A DNA stretch of 64,000 bases, taken from Lachnoclostridium sp. (lineage in GTDB: Bacteria; Bacillota; Clostridia; Lachnospirales; Lachnospiraceae). The stretch's first letter is position 1. Every line of letters begins with the position of its first letter. The position numbers were made by a program, and so were the translations under genes. The stretch spans positions 1-64,000 of the forward strand of contig JAETRR010000002.1 in NCBI GenBank assembly GCA_021770065.1, given 5' to 3'. The notes below the pieces were generated by a model. That model ran no database searches. It had not been told where the DNA came from and saw only the letters and a program-made list of their open reading frames with translations. This document shows, piece after piece, positions 25,553 through 34,317 of this stretch.

Positions 25553-25640
25553 TCAAAGTTTTGAGGCAGCTCCTCAAAAACTTTGAATACTCTAAAAATA
25601 GCAGAGTATCCGGGTGAAAAGCGGATGCTCTGCTGTTTTT
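25553..25640 (+). terminator. Tandem terminator hairpins after SecB-like gene
   Basis: TCAAAGTTTTGAGG pairs with CCTCAAAAACTTTGA (25553-25586). AGCAGAGTATCCG pairs with CGGATGCTCTGCT and is followed by GTTTTT (25600-25640). The second also has T-rich flanks on the minus strand and can serve the convergent secreted-protein gene. Confidence 0.8.
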
Positions 25641-25665
25641 AAGGTATAGTTGAACAAATTTTATA

Positions 25666-26169
25666 TCAGCACATTCCCGATTGAAAATTCTGCGGCTTTG
25701 AAAAACTCTGCTCTACTTTCTGCCGCACCTGCTGCTCCGTTAAGGGAGCAGAGGAGGAGAGTTCAAAGTACACATAGCCGTCGGCTCCCTTAGCGTAACC
25801 ACAGACCATATAACTGCTTCCTTCCGGAACTTCCTTTTCCAGAAAGAGACAGGTGTATGTTTCGCGCTCAATCCAGTTCCCGATGGTATAATCCACACCG
25901 GTCTCATTCAGCTTAACCACATGCTCGGATACATAGTCGGAGAGTACTTCATCCAGAATCCATTTCTCACGCTCCTGCAGGTTCACATAGGTAAGCTGTA
26001 TGGGAGAGGGAGCTTTGACAGGAAGTATGAATGCAGTAAGAGTGCCGTATTCTGCTGTTCCTGTGCTGCTGCCTGCCTGTCCGGCTGCCATTACCTCTCT
26101 TTTTGTCGGCATAAGAGAACATATAACTGCTGTAAGGCCGATTAGGCATGATAAGAATAACTTTTTCAT
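25666..26169 (-). CDS. Secreted protein of unknown function
   Basis: I do not recognise a family. A signal peptide (KKLFLSCLIGLTAVICSLMP to VMAAGQA) is followed by about 135 residues with a beta-rich pattern and two later cysteines. The ATG at 26169 follows a GGGGGGT ribosome site; the track's GTG two codons upstream is less likely. It is a single gene facing the AT-rich island, and it shares the bidirectional hairpin at its 3' end. Confidence 0.7.
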   Translation of the reverse strand: MKKLFLSCLIGLTAVICSLMPTKREVMAAGQAGSSTGTAEYGTLTAFILPVKAPSPIQLTYVNLQEREKWILDEVLSDYVSEHVVKLNETGVDYTIGNWIERETYTCLFLEKEVPEGSSYMVCGYAKGADGYVYFELSSSAPLTEQQVRQKVEQSFSKPQNFQSGMC

Positions 26170-26422
26170 AGACACCCCCCATTTCCCGGCTATGTTTTAT
26201 ACGCTGCATATTGTTTTCTGCTGTTTTTCCCAGTATACACAAAAAATATTACGAAACTATGAAGATAAAATTTATTTTGTATTATAATTTTGCTTGAATT
26301 AAAGTAATATTCAGAAAAAACAACAAATAGTAAGAAATATGGACAAAACCAGACAAGGATTACTGTTTACTCAGTGAATAGTACACAGAGGATAACAAAC
26401 TGTCACTGGTTATTAAAATTCA
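26170..26422. other. Intergenic, no gene seen
   Basis: This AT-rich gap separates the divergent secreted-protein gene and the ASKHA gene. It must hold the promoter of the secreted protein, but I find no convincing pair of boxes, no terminator and no open frame. Confidence 0.5.
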
Positions 26423-26452
26423 TTGCAGTCACCTCTCCTGGTATGGTATAAT
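26423..26452 (+). promoter_or_regulatory. Promoter of ASKHA gene
   Basis: TTGCAG and TATAAT are separated by 18 bases, with a TG just before the -10 box. The start codon is 70 bases downstream. Confidence 0.7.
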
Positions 26453-26521
26453 TTTAACAATGGGATTGCGTTTAGGAGAGTCAAAGACCCTGCAGCAACT
26501 TAAGATAGGAGGAATTTTTGA

Positions 26522-28447
26522 ATGGCAAACGTAATATTTCGATTCGAGGACGGCGACCAGGTTACGGTGTCTACGGCCCTGGGGGAGAATCTTCTGGAGA
26601 CGGCGCGGAAATCCAACGTAGTGATTGACGCACCCTGCTCCGGCAATGCTTCCTGCGGAAAATGTAAGGTGAAATTTATCAAAGGAAAGCTCGATTCCAA
26701 GAAAACCCGCCACATCAGTGATTCAGAGTATGAGGAAGGCTGGCGTCTGGCCTGTGTGAGCCATGTGGCAGGAGATGTGGAGGTTATGGTGCCGGATATT
26801 GCCTCTGCTTACCGCAGCCGTATGAAGGTAGCTGACTTAAGCTCTCCGGAGGAGGTAGCCATCTTTGACGAATCCAAGCGGAAGATCGAGGAGGCGGATC
26901 TTCCCCTTCACAATAATATTCACATTGTGCGGATTAAGATGGATCCCCCAAGCCTTGAGGACACTATGCCCGATATCGAGCGTGTAATCCGGGCGCTGCA
27001 GGAGGTTACGGGGATTCAGTATATCCGGATTCCCTATTCCTGCCTGCGGAAGCTTCCCAATACCCTGCGGAGCAGCGGCTTTGAACTCCAGTGTATCATC
27101 GGACAGGCCCAGCGGCATGTATTCGTCTATGATGTATATGGTGCAAATGAGGATCTGATAGTGGGCGGTCTGGCTGTCGACATTGGAACCACCACTGTGT
27201 CTGCAGTAGTAGTGGATATGATAGACGGAAGAATTCTGGCAAAGGCATCCGCCGGAAACGGACAGATCCGTTACGGCGCCGATGTCATCAACCGGATTAT
27301 TGAATCCACCAAGCAGGGAGGACGCACACGCTTACAGGATGCTATCGTGGCGGAGACCCTGAACCCTATGATTCAGCAGATGTGCAAGGCGGCCCATATC
27401 AGCACGCGTCATATCTACCGTCTGGCGATTGCCGGCAACACTACCATGAATCACCTGCTTATGGGAATCAATGCGGATCCGCTTCGGATGGAGCCGTATA
27501 TTCCTGCATTTTTTAAGACAAACTCTTTCTATGCATCGGATATCAATCTGAAGGTTCACCCGGATGCCCACATTATTATGGCTCCCAATATCGGAAGCTA
27601 TGTGGGCGGCGATATTACGGCAGGCACTCTGGTGAGTATGCTCTGGAATCGGCCGGAGTTTTCCCTGTTTATCGACCTTGGGACCAACGGAGAGCTGGTG
27701 TTCGGCAATTCCGACTTTATGATGAGCTGCGCCTGCTCTGCGGGCCCGGCCTTTGAGGGCGGAGATATCAGCTGCGGTATGCGTGCCACGGACGGAGCTA
27801 TCGAGGCATGCACCATTGATGAGGAAACCATGGAGCCTGATTTTACCATTATCGGAGATGAGAAAGAGAAGCCCATCGGACTGTGCGGGTCCGGTATTAT
27901 CGATGTGATTGCGGAGCTGTTCCGCTGTAAGATTATCAGCCCCAAGGGGAAATTTATCCGTGACGGAAAGCGGATTAAGAGGGACGCTTACGGAATGGGA
28001 AGCTATGTGCTGGCTTTTGAGGAAGAGTCCGGCTCAGTGAAGGATGTGGAGATTACCGAGGTGGATATTGACAACTTTATCCGGGCCAAGGGCGCTATTT
28101 TCTCTGCCATCCGCACTATGCTGAAAACGCTTGATTTTGATATCAGCATGATTGAGCAGGTCTACGTAGCAGGCGGTATCGGAAGCGGCATCAATATGCA
28201 GAATGCCATCAATATCGGTATGTTCCCGGATATTCCGGTAGAATGCTATCACTATATCGGCAATTCCTCGCTGTCCGGCGCCTACGCGATGCTCTTGTCC
28301 ACCAAAGCGGAGCGGAAGGTCTATGAGCTTGCACAGAATATGACCTATCTGGAGCTTTCCACAGAGCCCGGTTATATGGATGAATTTGTGGCCTGCTGTT
28401 TCCTTCCCCATACGGACAGCTCTCTGTTTCCGTCGGTGGAACAATAG
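26522..28447 (+). CDS. 2Fe-2S/ASKHA corrinoid-activation protein
   Basis: This 641-aa protein has an N-terminal 2Fe-2S ferredoxin domain (APCSGNASCGKCKVKF, about residues 38-54) and a large ASKHA-type ATPase domain (DUF4445) with LAVDIGTTTVSAVVVD, LFIDLGTNGELVFGN and VYVAGGIGSGINMQNA. It resembles RACo/RamA-type activators that use ATP to reduce the cobalt of corrinoid methyltransferases back to Co(I). No corrinoid protein or methyltransferase is visible here, so its client is unknown. The start follows AGGAGG. The DUF3786 gene follows, the usual partner. Confidence 0.88.
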   Translation: MANVIFRFEDGDQVTVSTALGENLLETARKSNVVIDAPCSGNASCGKCKVKFIKGKLDSKKTRHISDSEYEEGWRLACVSHVAGDVEVMVPDIASAYRSRMKVADLSSPEEVAIFDESKRKIEEADLPLHNNIHIVRIKMDPPSLEDTMPDIERVIRALQEVTGIQYIRIPYSCLRKLPNTLRSSGFELQCIIGQAQRHVFVYDVYGANEDLIVGGLAVDIGTTTVSAVVVDMIDGRILAKASAGNGQIRYGADVINRIIESTKQGGRTRLQDAIVAETLNPMIQQMCKAAHISTRHIYRLAIAGNTTMNHLLMGINADPLRMEPYIPAFFKTNSFYASDINLKVHPDAHIIMAPNIGSYVGGDITAGTLVSMLWNRPEFSLFIDLGTNGELVFGNSDFMMSCACSAGPAFEGGDISCGMRATDGAIEACTIDEETMEPDFTIIGDEKEKPIGLCGSGIIDVIAELFRCKIISPKGKFIRDGKRIKRDAYGMGSYVLAFEEESGSVKDVEITEVDIDNFIRAKGAIFSAIRTMLKTLDFDISMIEQVYVAGGIGSGINMQNAINIGMFPDIPVECYHYIGNSSLSGAYAMLLSTKAERKVYELAQNMTYLELSTEPGYMDEFVACCFLPHTDSSLFPSVEQ

Positions 28448-28481
28448 GCTGTAAGGATAGAAAAGAGTTAAAGGAGCAGGA

Positions 28482-29132
28482 ATGACGATGGAATTTCCTT
28501 ACGAAAAGGATAACAAGGAGCGGATTCCTCTGGAGCACTATCTGGAGGAATACCGCAAGATAGACCCTAAGGAGGCTGCTTTGCGCTGCGGTGTGGATTA
28601 TGATGAGGAGAGGCAGCAGTTTCATATCCGGCTGATGGGATATCCTTATCTGGCGGATTATCCGGAATTTGCCCTTCATCCGGAAAATGGCGGGGAGGGG
28701 GCGGTGCGTTATTCGGAATTGGTTCCGGCCAGGATCATTGTGCTCCGCTTTCTCATTTCCGGCCAGTCAGTGAAGAGTACAGGAAAATATCTTACCTACC
28801 GGGAGGTACCCTGGGGAGAAGTGTATTTCCGGCAGTTTGAGGGGCGGTGCCTTGCGAGGCTTAAGTTTGCTTTTGGATTTAAGCTGGATGAATTTGCGAG
28901 GGCAATGGAAAAATTAGGGGCAGAGAGGATCTCTATGGGAGATGCGGCCTATGAGTTTGAATTTATAAACGGCCTGCATGTGCGCTTTATACTGTGGGCA
29001 GGAGATGATGAATTTCCGCCCTCTTCGCAGATCCTGTTTGAAGATAATTTCCCTTATGCCTATCAGGCAGAGGATCTGGCGGTGGTGGGGGATATTTCCA
29101 TTACTACATTAAAGAGCCTGGCAGCTTCATAA
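28482..29132 (+). CDS. DUF3786 protein
   Basis: This is a 216-aa protein of the DUF3786 family, of unknown biochemical role. The family core is visible in LRFLISGQSVKSTGKYLTYREVPWGEVYF and FILWAGDDEFPPSSQILFEDNFP. It is cytoplasmic and has no signal peptide. It is encoded just after the ASKHA corrinoid activator, the usual arrangement in anaerobes. This points to corrinoid or one-carbon metabolism. An AAAGGAG site precedes the ATG. Confidence 0.85.
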   Translation: MTMEFPYEKDNKERIPLEHYLEEYRKIDPKEAALRCGVDYDEERQQFHIRLMGYPYLADYPEFALHPENGGEGAVRYSELVPARIIVLRFLISGQSVKSTGKYLTYREVPWGEVYFRQFEGRCLARLKFAFGFKLDEFARAMEKLGAERISMGDAAYEFEFINGLHVRFILWAGDDEFPPSSQILFEDNFPYAYQAEDLAVVGDISITTLKSLAAS

Positions 29133-29156
29133 AGGAAGGCAGAACAAAAGACATTT

Positions 29157-29200
29157 TAAAAGCAGCGCTGTCGGATACGGTTTCAACAGCGCTGCTTTTA
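29157..29200 (+). terminator. Intrinsic terminator after DUF3786 gene
   Basis: TAAAAGCAGCGCTGT pairs with ACAGCGCTGCTTTTA, a perfect 15-bp stem with flanking A and T runs. It separates the convergent DUF3786 and queT genes and can act in both directions. Confidence 0.75.
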
Positions 29201-29241
29201 TGGGAGTTTATTTTATGGAATAATTGTACCAGTACCTGCTG

Positions 29242-29817
29242 CTAGGAACGGATCGGCTTTGCAGAAGCCCGGTCTGCCCCTAAGATCCTGGAAAATGCAT
29301 TTAAGAACACATAGATCAGAACCGTATAAACACCCAGGGCTATGGTGTTCTTCACAAGACGGATGGTCAGAAGGTACTGCCATTCCATCCCGTACATCAG
29401 GTGAAGCCAGAAAGTGGACAGAGTACAGGAAATGACGAATTCCGTGAGACCGCCGAGAAGGGCACGTCCGGGCGTGATTTTTGTGCGGTAGAGGAACATG
29501 CCGAACAGAAATCCCATAACGGCATAAGTCAGTGTAAAGCCCGGGAAAAACGGGGCGGACTGGGGAGTGACAAAGAAACTTATCACATCGCCGGCGATTC
29601 CGACGGTCATTCCCATAAGAGGACCGCCGTAAAAGGCCGCTGCTGCCAGGGCCAGGAACGCAAGGCGGAATTCCAGAATTTCGGAAAAACGGATGTTAAA
29701 GAGGGACAGCACCACGTAAAGAGATACGAAAAGTCCGCCTAAGCAGATACCCTGTACGCTGTGGATGCTTTTGAGCTGTTCCTTGAAGTGGAACGCGTTT
29801 TTGGAACATAATTGCAT
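29242..29817 (-). CDS. queT: Queuosine precursor transporter QueT
   Basis: QueT is the substrate-binding (S) membrane component of an ECF-type transporter for a queuosine precursor such as preQ1. The 191-aa protein has about five or six hydrophobic segments, with LFNIRFSEILEFRLAFLALAAAAFYGGPLMGM as the signature region. The ECF energising module must be encoded elsewhere. The ribosome site is AGGAGG. A long structured 5' leader precedes it. Confidence 0.88.
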   Translation of the reverse strand: MQLCSKNAFHFKEQLKSIHSVQGICLGGLFVSLYVVLSLFNIRFSEILEFRLAFLALAAAAFYGGPLMGMTVGIAGDVISFFVTPQSAPFFPGFTLTYAVMGFLFGMFLYRTKITPGRALLGGLTEFVISCTLSTFWLHLMYGMEWQYLLTIRLVKNTIALGVYTVLIYVFLNAFSRILGADRASAKPIRS

Positions 29818-29823
29818 AAAAAA

Positions 29824-29915
29824 TACACCTCCTGTTATGTGGTGGGTTAATGGTGACTCTGCGGGGCTTATCCCCGCTTACTGTAATCATAAATAATATC
29901 TCCGACCACATTTGA
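29824..29915 (-). promoter_or_regulatory. Structured queT leader, possible preQ1 riboswitch
   Basis: On the minus strand ACCACAT (29905-29911) can pair with ATGTGGT (29837-29843), right beside the AACAGGAGG ribosome site. Inside lies the strong hairpin GCGGGGATAAGCCCCGC (29861-29877). queT genes are commonly controlled by preQ1 riboswitches that hide the ribosome site. I could not assign class I, II or III. Confidence 0.4.
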
Positions 29916-30198
29916 GATGTACTCATCTGTAGCAACGGGTGCGGATAATATATCGTAAGACGAACGCACACATACGCTCACTTTTCGTTTCGAGGCGACT
30001 CCCCATCCATCGAACACTTGACGCATAAAATCCTACTTCGCTATTATTTATGAAACCCATTATAACAGGTATTTTAAGAAATGCAATAGGGAAAGATAAT
30101 TTTTTAACAAAGTTCTGCCGGTTTAAAGCATGGAAAATAGGAACAGGCGGTAGATGCATGTGTTTATTGGATATATTGATGAAAAAATCGAAATTTTA
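29916..30198. other. Intergenic, no gene seen
   Basis: This is the upstream part of the gap between the divergent queT and aldolase genes. It presumably holds the queT promoter and the start of its leader. No supported reading frame or terminator is visible. Confidence 0.5.
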
Positions 30199-30247
30199 TT
30201 GACAATAGTTGGAGAATTTGATAGCCTATAAACAGGAGGACTATCTT

Positions 30248-30925
30248 ATGGAAATTTTATTTGACACAGCTAATCTGGAGAGCATCCGCAAGTACAGCCA
30301 GATATATCCCTTTACAGGCGTTACATCCAATCCCAGCATTCTGAAGGCAGAGGGGAAGATTGATTTCTTTGCCCATATGCGGGAAATCCGTTCTATCATC
30401 GGGATGGAGCGCACGCTGCATATCCAGACCATTGCGGAGGATCTGGATGGAATTTTACGGGATGCGGACGCCATTCTGAGAAATGTAGACTCTCGTGTTT
30501 TTATCAAGATTCCCACCACGGAGGCAGGCTTGCAGGCCATTATGAAGCTGAAAAGCCAGGGCGTGGGTGTGACGGCGACTGCCATTTATTCTAAGATTCA
30601 GGGTTTTATGGCAATTATGGCCGGCGCCGATTACATAGCGCCTTACCGGAACAGGATGGAGAACCTGGATGTGAACTTCGCAGAGGCTATTTCCGCGTTC
30701 CGCAATGGAATTGAGGAGAACCATGCGAACTGCAAGATTCTGGCGGCCAGCTTTAAGAACATTGCTCAGGTAAATAAGGCTCTTCTGGCCGGCGCCCACA
30801 CTGTAACTGTTCCGCCCCAGCTTCTGCATTCCACCTTCCAGATGGCTTCCGTTCAGAAGGCCATTGATGATTTCCGTTCAGACTGGGAGAGTGTACAGGA
30901 TGCTAAGACGATTGGAGACTTATAA
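30248..30925 (+). CDS. Transaldolase-like / fructose-6-phosphate aldolase
   Basis: This is a small 225-aa transaldolase-family enzyme of the FSA type. It makes or breaks a C-C bond in sugar phosphates through a Schiff-base lysine. The N-terminus EILFDTANLESIRKY and the segment TGVTSNPSILK are family marks, and the lysine lies in RVFIKIPTT. Other family parts are GVGVTATAIYS and ILAASFKN. The start follows AGGAGG; the track's extra 13 residues lie upstream of it. Whether it acts as a transaldolase or as an F6P aldolase cannot be told from sequence alone. It stands as a single gene. Confidence 0.88.
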   Translation: MEILFDTANLESIRKYSQIYPFTGVTSNPSILKAEGKIDFFAHMREIRSIIGMERTLHIQTIAEDLDGILRDADAILRNVDSRVFIKIPTTEAGLQAIMKLKSQGVGVTATAIYSKIQGFMAIMAGADYIAPYRNRMENLDVNFAEAISAFRNGIEENHANCKILAASFKNIAQVNKALLAGAHTVTVPPQLLHSTFQMASVQKAIDDFRSDWESVQDAKTIGDL

Positions 30926-30981
30926 GGAAATTTGTGCATCTTCTTTCAATCGCAGCAATGCTTTTTTGTTGAAAAATGCCT

Positions 30982-31010
30982 TTGAATTCTGCAGGAAAAA
31001 GGTATACAAT
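30982..31010 (+). promoter_or_regulatory. Promoter of MATE leader
   Basis: TTGAAT and TACAAT are separated by 17 bases. The predicted RNA begins just before the first of two terminator hairpins. Confidence 0.6.
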
Positions 31011-31018
31011 AAACAAGA

Positions 31019-31067
31019 ACGTGTGGCATAAACTGCGTAAATCCGGTTACCTGCCATGTGTTTTTTT
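31019..31067 (+). promoter_or_regulatory. Leader terminator hairpin 1 (guanidine-IV-like candidate)
   Basis: ACGTGTGGCA pairs with TGCCATGTGT and is followed by seven T, so it is an intrinsic terminator only 10 bases after the predicted promoter. Its loop carries GCGTAAATCC, which recurs in the next hairpin. The guanidine-IV (mepA) riboswitch occurs before MATE genes in clostridia and overlaps a terminator, so that class is a candidate. Confidence 0.5.
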
Positions 31068-31094
31068 GTTTATAAATATACCATTATATGTATA

Positions 31095-31146
31095 CAGCGT
31101 GTAGCCTTCGGCGTAAATCCAGCAGCCGGGGCTATGCGCTGTTTTT
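31095..31146 (+). promoter_or_regulatory. Leader terminator hairpin 2 (same core as hairpin 1)
   Basis: CAGCGTGTAGCC pairs with GGCTATGCGCTG over 12 bp with two wobble pairs, followed by five T. The loop carries the same GCGTAAATCC found in hairpin 1. It ends about 20 bases before the MATE start. Confidence 0.5.
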
Positions 31147-31164
31147 GCATGAAAGGAGATTAAT

Positions 31165-32607
31165 ATGGAAACAAAAAGTAAGTCATTTCTCATGGAAGAG
31201 CCGGTATCCCGGCTGATGGGGAAATATGCAGTCCCCTGTATCATCTCGCTTTTGGTGGGCGCATTGTACAATATTGTCGATCAGATATTCATTGCCAATG
31301 CCTCTTATCTCGGCTCTTATGGGAACGCCGCAAATACAGTGGTGTTTCCTCTGACCGTAATTGCCCTTGCCATCGCTGTTATGGTGGGCGACGGCTGCTG
31401 TGCGTTTGTAAGTCTTAGTCTGGGCAAAAACAAATTGCAGGATGCGGGCAGGAGTATGGGAAATTCCATCCTGCTCACAGTCGTTTTCAGTCTGATTCTG
31501 TCTGCCGTTTATCTCATATTCAGCAGCCGGATCATCAGCATGTTCGGAGGAACCGTGAATGAAGAGACATTCCGTCATTCAAAAGAATACTTTTTCTGGA
31601 TCACGCTCGGCATTCCGTTTTATATGTTCGGCCAGGCTATGAATCCGGTGATCCGTGCGGATGGCAGCCCGAAATATGCCATGGCTTCCACGCTTGCGGG
31701 GGCAGCTGCCAACATTGTCCTCGACCCGCTTTTTATCTTTGTGTTCCGATGGGGGATGATGGGGGCAGCCGTGGTAACTGTGATTGGCCAGGTTTTGACG
31801 GCAGCTCTGGCAGTGTGGTATGTTTCACATATGAAGACGGTAAAACTGGGCAGAGAAGATTTCAGACTGCAGGGGGAAACGGTACGCCGGACACTGGTCC
31901 TTGGCATATGCAGCTTTTTGTCACAGATATCCCTTGTGGCTGCAATGGCTGCCATCAATAATATGATCCGCCGGTACGGGGCGCTGGACGCTGTGTTCGG
32001 CCAGGAGCAGTATGCACAGATTCCTATGGCCGTGGTGGGGATTGTAATGAAATTCTTCCAGATTGTCATTTCCATAGTGGTTGGAATGGCCGCCGGATGC
32101 ATTCCCATCGTAGGGTATAACATGGGTGCAGGTGCGGCAGAAAGGGTAAAGGAGCTTTTTACAAAGTTGCTGGCAGCAGAGGCGCTGGTCGGTATCCTGG
32201 CATTTGTCATTGTGGAGTTTTTCCCGGTATGGCTGATTGGTATTTTCGGTGCGGCGAATGAGAGCGTCTATTATACGGATTTTGCGGTCAAGGCATTTAG
32301 GATTTACCTTTGCATGATTGTGTTTGCCTGCGTGAATAAGGCAGCGTTCATCTTTCTGCAGGCGATGGGGAAAGCGGCGGCGTCAACAATGCTTTCTATG
32401 GTCAGGGAGATTGTTTTCGGTGTTGGGTTTGCGCTGCTTCTGCCGAATTTTTTCGGATTGGACGGTGTTCTGTACTCAATGCCGGTATCGGATATTTTAA
32501 CGTTCGCCGTCTCCCTTGTTGTGATTGTCCTGACATACAGGCAGCTGGGGAGTATGGATAAGGAGAGGAACCGTACAGCAGAAAAACTGCTGGAGGAACC
32601 GGTATAA
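31165..32607 (+). CDS. MATE family efflux transporter
   Basis: This 480-aa protein is a multidrug/cation antiporter of the MATE family with twelve predicted membrane helices. It begins with the typical LMGKYAVPCIISLLVGALYNIVDQIFIAN, and a second half starts around residue 240 with the related ISLVAAMAAINNMI and FFQIVISIVVGMAAGCIPIVGYNMGAG. It pumps drugs or small organic cations out of the cell, driven by sodium or protons. The ribosome site is AAAGGAG. The leader holds two tandem terminators, so expression is probably ligand-controlled. Confidence 0.92.
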   Translation: METKSKSFLMEEPVSRLMGKYAVPCIISLLVGALYNIVDQIFIANASYLGSYGNAANTVVFPLTVIALAIAVMVGDGCCAFVSLSLGKNKLQDAGRSMGNSILLTVVFSLILSAVYLIFSSRIISMFGGTVNEETFRHSKEYFFWITLGIPFYMFGQAMNPVIRADGSPKYAMASTLAGAAANIVLDPLFIFVFRWGMMGAAVVTVIGQVLTAALAVWYVSHMKTVKLGREDFRLQGETVRRTLVLGICSFLSQISLVAAMAAINNMIRRYGALDAVFGQEQYAQIPMAVVGIVMKFFQIVISIVVGMAAGCIPIVGYNMGAGAAERVKELFTKLLAAEALVGILAFVIVEFFPVWLIGIFGAANESVYYTDFAVKAFRIYLCMIVFACVNKAAFIFLQAMGKAAASTMLSMVREIVFGVGFALLLPNFFGLDGVLYSMPVSDILTFAVSLVVIVLTYRQLGSMDKERNRTAEKLLEEPV

Positions 32608-32650
32608 AATAAAGGGATAGAACAAAGGGATGCGGAAATTGAAATAAAAC

Positions 32651-32679
32651 TTGCCAATTTTCCGGAAAGATGGTATACC
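32651..32679 (+). promoter_or_regulatory. Promoter of heavy-metal permease gene
   Basis: TTGCCA and TATACC are separated by 17 bases, 73 bases before the start codon. Confidence 0.6.
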
Positions 32680-32752
32680 TTAAGAATGATTTGAAAGCGC
32701 CCGTATAAGATTACAGAAGCAAAAAGGGCTTTTGAGAATATGAGGTAGAACT

Positions 32753-33589
32753 ATGATTCTGGATGCTTTACTGGATGCGGTCCTTGATACCTTAAGGCTC
32801 CTTCCCTTTTTATTAGCGGCTTTTCTGGTCATAGAGGCCATGGAGCATTATTCCAATCAATACAGCAACCGGATACTGGCGAGGGTGGGAAAGGCCGGTC
32901 CCTTTCTGGGGGCGGTTCTTGGATGCATTCCGCAGTGCGGATTTTCAGTGGCGGCGGCCAATCTCTACTCGGGAGGTCTGATTACCCTGGGGACGCTCCT
33001 TGCGGTGTTTCTCTCCACCTCCGATGAGGCGGTTCTGATTCTGATGGCTCATCCGGGAAGCGGCCGTGTGATAGGCTCTCTTCTGATCTGGAAAGTGGTC
33101 ATAGGTATTGTGGCAGGCTGTCTTGTGGATCTGCTCTTCCGGAAGAGAAAGGAGGAGAAGCGTATTGAGGAAATGTGTAAAAACTGTGGGTGCAGCGATA
33201 CCAGCGGAGTGCTTCGACCGGCCCTTCTTCATACGGTACGTCTGGGAGCTTACCTTCTGGTATTTACCTTTTGCTTGAACCTGGTTCTGGAGCTTATAGG
33301 GATAGAGCAGCTCTCCAGAATTTTGGGAAAGGATACGCTGTTTCAGCCGTTTTTGGCTGCACTTCTGGGGCTGATTCCCAACTGTGCTTCCTCGGTACTG
33401 ATTACGGAGCTTTATCTGACAGGGAGCTTAAGCTTTGGGGCAGCCATCGCCGGACTGTGTGCCGGAGCCGGCGTAGGTGCGGCGGTGCTGTTCCGATCCA
33501 ATCATCCTATGAGGGAAAATGTGTGGATTCTGGCCCTTCTCTATGGATGTGCGGTGATTTCGGGGCTGCTGCTCGGCGGCCTGGTATAA
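32753..33589 (+). CDS. Putative 10TM heavy-metal exporter (ArsP_2-like)
   Basis: This membrane protein of 278 aa resembles the putative heavy-metal exporter family (PF11449). Two similar halves are visible: GAVLGCIPQCGFSVAAANLYSGGLITLGTLLAVFLST and AALLGLIPNCASSVLITELYLTGSLSFGAAIAG, each with a Pro-x-Cys motif in a membrane helix. A short cytosolic loop contains CKNCGCSD, a possible metal site. It is probably an efflux permease for arsenic or another metal. The substrate is not known. A Crp/Fnr regulator gene follows 39 bases later. Confidence 0.8.
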   Translation: MILDALLDAVLDTLRLLPFLLAAFLVIEAMEHYSNQYSNRILARVGKAGPFLGAVLGCIPQCGFSVAAANLYSGGLITLGTLLAVFLSTSDEAVLILMAHPGSGRVIGSLLIWKVVIGIVAGCLVDLLFRKRKEEKRIEEMCKNCGCSDTSGVLRPALLHTVRLGAYLLVFTFCLNLVLELIGIEQLSRILGKDTLFQPFLAALLGLIPNCASSVLITELYLTGSLSFGAAIAGLCAGAGVGAAVLFRSNHPMRENVWILALLYGCAVISGLLLGGLV

Positions 33590-33628
33590 GATGACAGAGA
33601 AAATGAGAAAGTATAGAGAGCTATTGCA

Positions 33629-34303
33629 ATGGAACGAGAGATAGTTGAGCCTGTTTACAGGGAAATCTTCCCTTTCTGGGAGGAAATTACGGATGCGGAT
33701 CGTGATTACATCTGCCAAAATTCCATGTCCGTAACTTACCCCAAGGGAGCCGGTGTTCACGACGGCAATGAGTGCTCCGGGGTAATCTTTGTCTGCTCCG
33801 GGAGCCTTCGGCTTTCCATGATATCCGATGAGGGGAAAGACATCACCCTTTACCGGCTTCACAGGGGCGATATGTGTATGCTGTCTGCCTCCTGCGTGCT
33901 TAAGTCCATTACCTTCGATGTGTTTATAAATGCGGAGGAGGACAGCCGGTGCTATGTAATCAGCGGACCGGCCTATGCGGCGGTGTCGGAGCGCAATCCC
34001 TCCATCCGGATATTCTCCCTGGAGGCAGCGGTGAGCCGCTTTTCCGATGTGATGTGGGTGATGCAGCAGATTCTGTTTATGAGCATGGACAAACGGCTTG
34101 CCATATTTCTCACGGACGAATCGGCCCGGACCGGCAAGGATACCATAACATTAACTCACGAGCAGATTGCCCGTTACATGGGTTCTGCCCGTGAGGTAGT
34201 TTCCCGTATGCTGAAATACTTTGCAAATGAGGGAATTGTAGAAGTTTCCCGTAAGGGGATTCACATTCTGGATAAGAAGCGGCTGCGAGAGCTGACCGTC
34301 TGA
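33629..34303 (+). CDS. Crp/Fnr family regulator
   Basis: This 224-aa regulator has an N-terminal cyclic-nucleotide-like sensing domain (about 20-120, GVIFVCSGSLRLSMISDEGKDITLYRLHRGDMC) and a C-terminal winged helix (LTHEQIARYMGSAREVVSRMLKYFANEGIVEV). There is no clear Fe-S cysteine set as in FNR, although two cysteines lie in MLSASCVL and DSRCYVI. It is convergent with the thioredoxin gene, whose upstream region holds CRP-like palindromes, so trxA may be a target. The ribosome site is weak, which suggests low expression or coupling. Confidence 0.88.
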   Translation: MEREIVEPVYREIFPFWEEITDADRDYICQNSMSVTYPKGAGVHDGNECSGVIFVCSGSLRLSMISDEGKDITLYRLHRGDMCMLSASCVLKSITFDVFINAEEDSRCYVISGPAYAAVSERNPSIRIFSLEAAVSRFSDVMWVMQQILFMSMDKRLAIFLTDESARTGKDTITLTHEQIARYMGSAREVVSRMLKYFANEGIVEVSRKGIHILDKKRLRELTV

Positions 34304-34317
34304 ACTGTTCCGTCCCT

